Shown here in pieces: positions 1 through 3,658 of a DNA stretch of 5,910 nt. Position numbers and translations under genes: made by a program. The notes under the pieces were generated by a model. The model worked only from the letters and a program-made list of their open reading frames with translations. It was not told the origin of the DNA and made no database searches. The number at the start of each line of letters is the position of its first letter. The stretch's first letter is position 1. The DNA is from Myxococcales bacterium (GTDB taxonomy: Bacteria > Myxococcota > Myxococcia > Myxococcales > Anaeromyxobacteraceae): positions 1-5,910 of the forward strand of contig JAJYHA010000300.1 of the NCBI GenBank assembly GCA_021784995.1. The letters run 5' to 3'.

Positions 1-1037
1 AGAAGATCATCCTCGAGGTGAACAGCCTGCAGGACGAGCGGCTGGAGGGGATGCACGACGTCTACTCGATGGCGCCCCGGCACGGCGAGCGGACGCCCAT
101 CCCCATCGTGCGCGCGGATGACAGGGTGGGCTCGCCCTACCAGAAGATCGACCTCGCCCGGGTGGCGGCGGTCGTCGAGACCAACTGCCCCGACCGCAAC
201 GCGCCCTTCAAGGCGCCGGAGCCGGTGCACAAGCAGATCGCCCAGCACATCCTCGACTTCCTCGACGGCGAGGTGAAGGCGGGGCGCCTGCCCAAGAGCC
301 TCACGCCGCTGCAGTCGGGCGTGGGCAACATCGCGAACGCGGTGCTCGTCGGCCTCAACGAGGGGCCGTTCGAGAACATGACGAGCTACACCGAGGTGAT
401 CCAGGACGGCATGCTCGACCTGCTCGACTCGGGCAAGCTCCGCATCGCGTCGGCGACGGCCTTCTCGGTCTCCCCGGCCGGCCAGGAGCGGTTCAACAAG
501 AACATCGACCGCTACCGCAAGCAGATCATCCTGCGCCCGCAGGAGATCTCGAACCACCCCGAGGTCATCCGCCGCCTCGGCTGCATCGCCATGAACGGGT
601 TCGTGGAGGCCGACATCTACGGCCACATCAACTCGACCCACATCGTGGGCAAGGGCATCGAGAACGGCATCGGCGGCTCGGGTGACTTCGCCCGCAACTC
701 GGCCTACACGATCTTCATGTCGCCGGCGACGGCCAAGGACGGGAAGATCTCGGCCATCGTGCCCTTCGCGACGCACATCGACCACACCGAGCACGACGTC
801 TCCGGCATCGTGACCGAGTTCGGCTTCGCCGACCTGCGCGGGAAGAGCCCCAAGCAGAAGGCGAAGGAGGTCATCGAGAAGTGCGCCGCGCCGGAGTTCC
901 GGCCGCTGCTCAACGACTACCTGAAGCGCGCCATCGCGAACCCCAGCGCCGGCCGCCAGTCGCCGCACATGTTCGAGGAGGCCTTCGCCTTCCACACCCG
1001 ATATCTGAAGACCGGCGACATGCGGCTCAAGAAGTAG
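1..1037 (+). CDS. Acetyl-CoA hydrolase/transferase family, probable succinyl-CoA:acetate CoA-transferase (5' partial)
   Basis: The reading frame is open from the left edge (first full codon at 3) to TAG at 1035-1037; the true start lies outside the window. About 344 residues are present. Visible motifs are GVGNIANAV (318-344), SYTEVIQDG with a Glu codon at 393-395, and GIGGSGDFARN (666-698). From memory of Acetobacter aceti AarC, the catalytic Glu294 and oxyanion-hole Val270 and Gly388 are 24 residues before and 94 after one another; Val at 321-323, Glu at 393-395 and Gly at 675-677 reproduce exactly that spacing. This implies about 163 residues missing upstream and a full length near 507, as in AarC (about 505). 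The family moves CoA between succinate, acetate or related acids through a glutamyl-CoA thioester, in the cytoplasm, often in a modified TCA cycle or in acetate/propionate metabolism. The GTG at 18 is internal, not a start. The exact acid pair cannot be read from sequence. It appears unrelated to the NRPS operon downstream. Confidence 0.93.
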   Translation, partial: KIILEVNSLQDERLEGMHDVYSMAPRHGERTPIPIVRADDRVGSPYQKIDLARVAAVVETNCPDRNAPFKAPEPVHKQIAQHILDFLDGEVKAGRLPKSLTPLQSGVGNIANAVLVGLNEGPFENMTSYTEVIQDGMLDLLDSGKLRIASATAFSVSPAGQERFNKNIDRYRKQIILRPQEISNHPEVIRRLGCIAMNGFVEADIYGHINSTHIVGKGIENGIGGSGDFARNSAYTIFMSPATAKDGKISAIVPFATHIDHTEHDVSGIVTEFGFADLRGKSPKQKAKEVIEKCAAPEFRPLLNDYLKRAIANPSAGRQSPHMFEEAFAFHTRYLKTGDMRLKK

Positions 1038-1060
1038 GGGCGCGCGCGAAACGGCAGCAA

Positions 1061-1094
1061 CGACGGCGGCCTTCCGCGAGGGGGGCCGCCGTCG
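1061..1094 (+). terminator. Strong GC hairpin with GCGA tetraloop, probable terminator of the CoA-transferase gene
   Basis: The arms CGACGGCGGCC (1061-1071) and GGCCGCCGTCG (1084-1094) are a perfect 11-bp inverted repeat. The inner bases extend it through two T-G wobbles and two C-G pairs to a 4-base GCGA loop (1076-1079), a GNRA tetraloop, for about 15 pairs in all. It lies 23 bases after the stop codon. No T-rich tract follows, so it is not a textbook intrinsic terminator; in GC-rich genomes such stems often act as U-less terminators or as 3'-end stabilisers. The function is inferred; the structure is directly visible. Confidence 0.6.
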
Positions 1095-1141
1095 GCGTCT
1101 CGGAAGTCACGCCGGGGTCGCTCCCCACGAGCCGGCATCCT

Positions 1142-1159
1142 GTCCCGGCAACTCGGGAC
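1142..1159. repeat. Short dyad GTCCCG-N6-CGGGAC upstream of the NRPS operon
   Basis: GTCCCG at 1142-1147 and CGGGAC at 1154-1159 are perfect inverted repeats, extended by one G-T wobble (1148/1153). The dyad lies about 57-74 bases upstream of the first operon gene. It could be an operator half-site pair or a minor RNA hairpin. With this base composition a 6-bp dyad can arise by chance, so the call is weak. Confidence 0.25.
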
Positions 1160-1190
1160 GGACTCCGGCCCGGCCCGCCGGCACGCCCGG

Positions 1191-1215
1191 TGATCGCGCC
1201 TGTTATGATCGCCCC
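1191..1215 (+). repeat. Near-perfect 10-base direct repeat over the promoter
   Basis: TGATCGCGCC (1191-1200) and TGATCGCCCC (1206-1215) match at 9 of 10 bases with a 15-base period. The second copy overlaps the last part of the -10 hexamer and ends directly against the GTG start at 1216. The position suggests a possible regulator-binding site, but no known regulator motif is recognised and chance is possible. Confidence 0.25.
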
Positions 1216-1216
1216 G
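1201..1216 (+). promoter_or_regulatory. Extended -10 promoter (TGtTATGAT) giving a probably leaderless operon transcript
   Basis: TATGAT at 1204-1209 differs from the sigma-70-type consensus TATAAT at one base, and TG at 1201-1202 with one spacer base makes it an extended -10. It is one of very few A/T-rich spots in the area. No good -35 is seen (GCACGC about 17 bases upstream), which extended -10 promoters tolerate. Transcription starting about 7 bases after the hexamer would begin at 1216, the first base of the GTG start codon, so the mRNA would have no 5' leader. No Shine-Dalgarno sequence precedes this GTG (CGCCCC), which agrees. Confidence 0.55.
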
Positions 1217-1443
1217 TGAAGAACGGTCGAGACGCCATTCGCCAGCTCGTGGCCGGCTACGTGCCCCTGCCGGCCTCGCCCGATGACCCCCTCCCGCTGA
1301 CGTCGCTCGACGTCATCGCCATCGCGCGGGAGCTCGAGAGGCGCTTCTCGGTCCAGATCGGCCCTCGGGAGTTCCGGCCCGAGAACTTCGGCTCGCTCGC
1401 GCAGCTCGAGGGCTTCGTCGAGCGCAAGCGGGGCTCGTCGTGA
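1216..1443 (+). CDS. Free-standing acyl/peptidyl carrier protein
   Basis: This 75-residue protein has the size and pattern of a carrier protein. Helix I covers about residues 4-15, and the phosphopantetheine site is LPLTSLDVI (26-34) with Ser30 as attachment residue at the start of helix II (about 30-44, ending ELERRFSVQI). A short loop segment (PREFRPENF) and helix IV (SLAQLEGFVERK, 60-71) follow. The usual Asp before the Ser is Thr29, so the site reads TSL rather than DSL. GTG at 1216 is the only ATG/GTG/TTG in this frame back to the stop at 1006-1008, and the later in-frame GTGs (1249, 1261) would cut off helix I. There is no ribosome binding site; the likely promoter places the mRNA 5' end at the start codon. 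It should be converted to the holo form by the phosphopantetheinyl transferase at 2924-3658 and loaded by the ligase at 1515-2924. Whether it carries an acyl or an aminoacyl group cannot be read directly; an acyl group is more likely given its partners. Confidence 0.82.
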   Translation: MKNGRDAIRQLVAGYVPLPASPDDPLPLTSLDVIAIARELERRFSVQIGPREFRPENFGSLAQLEGFVERKRGSS

Positions 1444-1459
1444 GTGCCCGGTCCTCGAA

Positions 1460-1488
1460 GGCGCTCCGGGGCGAACTGCCCCGGCGCC
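1460..1488 (+). other. Intra-operon hairpin between carrier protein and ligase genes
   Basis: CCGGGGC (1466-1472) and GCCCCGG (1478-1484) form a perfect 7-bp stem around the 5-base loop GAACT. The flanks GGCG (1460-1463) and CGCC (1485-1488) add four pairs below a 2-base bulge (CT, 1464-1465). It fills most of the 71-base gap, the only real gap in the operon. No T-tract follows. It could act as a partial terminator or as an mRNA-processing or stability element that keeps small carrier protein transcripts in excess over the ligase; the role is inferred only. Confidence 0.45.
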
Positions 1489-1500
1489 GCGGCTGAGCCT

Positions 1501-1505
1501 GGGAG
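1501..1505 (+). promoter_or_regulatory. Ribosome binding site of the ligase gene
   Basis: GGGAG lies 9 bases before GTG at 1515. It supports that start, which is also forced by the in-frame stop TGA at 1494-1496. It is the clearest Shine-Dalgarno sequence in the operon, in contrast with the carrier protein gene, which has none. Confidence 0.55.
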
Positions 1506-1514
1506 CGGCAGGTC

Positions 1515-2924
1515 GTGCTGGCACGGTTGCTCGGAGCTGGATCGACTATCGAGGACGGCGCCCCCGCGCTGGTGCGGCCGTCCGGCTCGGCGATCTCCCG
1601 CGGCGCGCTCTCCGCAGCAGTGAGCCGGGCCGCCGGCCAGCTCGTCGGCCTCGGGGTGACCCCGGGCATCCCGGTCGCGATCGCGGCGCGCGACCCCGCG
1701 GCCTTCCTGGTCGCGGCGCTGGCCACCTTCGAGGCGGGCGGGATCGCGGTTCCCCTCGACACCCGCCCGGGCGCCGCTCCGGACGAGCTCGCCGACCGGG
1801 CCCACGCGGCCCACCTGGTGCGGGGCGCCGACGAGCGCGGAGAGCTCCAGGTGGAGCCGCGCGCCGGCGGAGCGCCGCTCGACCCGCGCGCCGCCATGAT
1901 CCTCTTCACCTCGGGCTCGTCCGGCAAGCCCAAGGGCGTGCTCCTCTCCGGCGCCGGCCTGCGCGCGAACGTCGAGGCCATCCTCACCTACCTGCCGGTC
2001 CGCGAGTTCGGCCGCACCGCGCTCACCCTGCCCCTGTCGTACAGCTACGCGCTGGTCGGCCAGGCCATCACCACGCTGAGCGTCGGCGGCACGCTGCTCC
2101 TCCTGGGCTCCATCCCCTACCCGGCGCTGCAGCTCGAGGCCATGACGGAGCTCGGGGCGACCGGCCTCTCCACCGTCCCGACCGCCCTGCGCCTCCACCT
2201 GTCGGCCCTCCTGGAGGAGGGCCTGCCGGCACCCCCGCTCGGCTACGTCGCCTCGGCGGGCGGTCCCCTGGACGTCCGGACGGCGGCGTCGCTCCGCCGC
2301 GCCTTCCCCCGGGCGCGGATCTTCAACCAGTACGGGCTCACCGAGGCCTCTCCCCGGGTGGCCGCCATCGAGGACTCCGATCCGGCCTTCGCCCGCGGCG
2401 CGGCGGGCCGGCCGCTGCCCGGGATCGAGGTCTGGTCCGACGGACCCGACGGCGAGATCTGCGTCCGGGGGCCGAGCGTGATGCTGGGCTACCTCGACGC
2501 GCCCGAGGCGACCGCGCAGGTGCTCTCGGCCGGCGGCGTGCTCCGCACCGGCGACCTCGGCCACCTGGACGAGACGGGGGCGCTCTTCGTCCGGGGCCGC
2601 ACCGACGGGGTGGTCAAGGTGGCCGGGGAGCGCGTCGGGCTGGAGGAGGTCGCGGTCGTCCTCCGCGAGGCGGGAGCGCGCGACGCCGCGGTGGTGGCCG
2701 TGCCGGACGAGCGGCTCGATCATCGCCTCGTCGCCTACGTCGAGGCCGCGGCGGATGCCGTGGCGCGCATCCGGGCCGCTGCCATGGGCCGCCTCACGGC
2801 CGCCCGGCGGCCGTCGCGCGTCGTGCCGGTGGCCGCGCTCCCGCGCCTCCCGAGCGGCAAGGTCGACCGCCAGGAGCTGCGCCGGCGGGCGCTCGCCGAG
2901 GAGCTGGAAGGGGGCGCCGCCTGA
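1515..2924 (+). CDS. Free-standing AMP-forming acyl ligase (ANL superfamily adenylation enzyme)
   Basis: The 469-residue enzyme carries the ANL core motifs in order: P-loop LFTSGSSGKPKGV (130-142), NQYGLTE (271-277), GEICVRGPSVMLGYL (313-327), TGDLG (345-349, Asp347 for the ribose of AMP), GRTDGVVKVAGERV (361-374, hinge region) and LPSGKVDR with Lys449 (445-452), the adenylate-forming lysine. It activates a carboxylic acid as acyl-AMP and passes it to a thiol, here most likely the phosphopantetheine arm of the carrier protein encoded just upstream. Where amino-acid-activating domains have FDxx with the Asp that binds the alpha-amine, this protein has a segment near LPLSYSYAL (172-180) without Asp. 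The substrate is therefore probably a fatty, aryl or other simple acid. The enzyme is compact (family members are often 500-550 residues), mainly through a short N-terminal part. No fused carrier domain is present. Its stop codon overlaps the next start by one base (TGATG). Transfer to free CoA rather than the carrier protein is the main alternative. Confidence 0.92.
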   Translation: MLARLLGAGSTIEDGAPALVRPSGSAISRGALSAAVSRAAGQLVGLGVTPGIPVAIAARDPAAFLVAALATFEAGGIAVPLDTRPGAAPDELADRAHAAHLVRGADERGELQVEPRAGGAPLDPRAAMILFTSGSSGKPKGVLLSGAGLRANVEAILTYLPVREFGRTALTLPLSYSYALVGQAITTLSVGGTLLLLGSIPYPALQLEAMTELGATGLSTVPTALRLHLSALLEEGLPAPPLGYVASAGGPLDVRTAASLRRAFPRARIFNQYGLTEASPRVAAIEDSDPAFARGAAGRPLPGIEVWSDGPDGEICVRGPSVMLGYLDAPEATAQVLSAGGVLRTGDLGHLDETGALFVRGRTDGVVKVAGERVGLEEVAVVLREAGARDAAVVAVPDERLDHRLVAYVEAAADAVARIRAAAMGRLTAARRPSRVVPVAALPRLPSGKVDRQELRRRALAEELEGGAA

Positions 2925-3658
2925 TGGACACGCTCGCGCGGGACGAGGTGCACGTCTGGTGCGTCGCGCTCGGCGCCGCGCAGGGCGAGGAGGCGCGCCT
3001 GCTCCTCTCGCGGGAGGAGCGCCGTCGCCACGACCGGCTCCGGCGATCGCGCGCCGGCGACACCTTCGCGGTCGCGCGGGCCGCGCTGCGCCTCCACCTC
3101 GCCAGCTACGCGGGGTGCCAGGCCCGCGACGTGGTGCTCGCCGCGAGCGAGCACGGCAAGCCCTTCGTCGTGGGGCCGCCCGCCGCCCTCCCGCTGCGCT
3201 TCAGCGTGTCGCACACCGACGGCCTGGCGCTGATCGCGCTCTGCCGGGGGCGCGAGCTGGGCGTGGACGTGGAGCGGATCCGCCCGGTCCGGGAGCCCGA
3301 GGAGCTGGGGCGCGCGGTCTTCACCGAGCGGGAGCTGCAGGCGCTGCGTGCCACGCCCGCGGCGGCGCGGGCCGCCGCCTTCTTCGCGCTCTGGACGCGC
3401 AAGGAGGCGGTCGTCAAGGCGCTCGGCGAGGGCCTGCCCGCAATGCCCTCCGTCGCCCTGGAGACGGCCGGAGCGGAGGAGCGGGCGGTGCTCGCCTCGG
3501 GGCCCGCGGGCGCGGACGTGGGCGCGTGGCGCGTGCGGACGCTCGAGGTGGAGCCGGGGTACGCGGCGGCGCTGGCCGTGGCCGAGGAGGCGGGAGCGGT
3601 CCCCCGCGTGTCCGTCCGGCGCTCCCTGGTCCTCGCCGCCGGAGCGCGCGCGGCATGA
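2924..3658 (+). CDS. Sfp-type 4'-phosphopantetheinyl transferase
   Basis: This 244-residue protein has the normal length and motif order of the Sfp class. It shows an LxxxExxR-like N-terminal segment (about 28-40), the AALRLHL segment (53-59), EHGKPFV (76-82), FSVSHTDG (93-100), GVDVE (113-117; Asp115 and Glu117 as Mg2+ ligands) and WTRKEAVVKALGEGL (157-171; Glu161 as third metal ligand, Lys160 and Lys165 conserved). It transfers the 4'-phosphopantetheine arm of CoA to a carrier-protein serine in the cytoplasm. Likely targets are Ser30 of the free carrier protein at 1216-1443 and the carrier domain or domains expected in the NRPS. ATG at 2924 overlaps the ligase stop as TGATG, and a GA-rich stretch (2906-2914) serves as ribosome binding site, so translation is probably coupled. 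Sfp-type enzymes are often broad in specificity, so action on other pathways of the cell is possible. About the last 20 residues (after 220) have no recognised motif. Confidence 0.94.
   Translation: MDTLARDEVHVWCVALGAAQGEEARLLLSREERRRHDRLRRSRAGDTFAVARAALRLHLASYAGCQARDVVLAASEHGKPFVVGPPAALPLRFSVSHTDGLALIALCRGRELGVDVERIRPVREPEELGRAVFTERELQALRATPAAARAAAFFALWTRKEAVVKALGEGLPAMPSVALETAGAEERAVLASGPAGADVGAWRVRTLEVEPGYAAALAVAEEAGAVPRVSVRRSLVLAAGARAA

Noticed and set aside
18..20. GTG at 18 as a start of the CoA-transferase gene
   Set aside because: The frame is open to the left edge and residue spacing places this codon deep inside a roughly 505-residue family protein, so the gene is simply cut by the window.
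1205..1219. ATG at 1205 as an alternative start near the carrier protein gene
   Set aside because: It is out of frame with the carrier protein and stops after four codons (ATG ATC GCC CCG TGA); it is better read as part of the -10 element.
1440..1496. 18-codon mini-frame starting GTG, overlapping the carrier protein stop (GTGA) and ending before the ligase
   Set aside because: Start/stop overlap hints at coupling, but the peptide is tiny and Arg/Leu-rich, has no ribosome binding site of note and overlaps the hairpin; no evidence that it is translated.
1257..2723. 488-codon reverse-strand frame opposite the carrier protein and ligase genes
   Set aside because: It has no recognisable motif and biased composition, and it is antisense to a ligase with all ANL core motifs.
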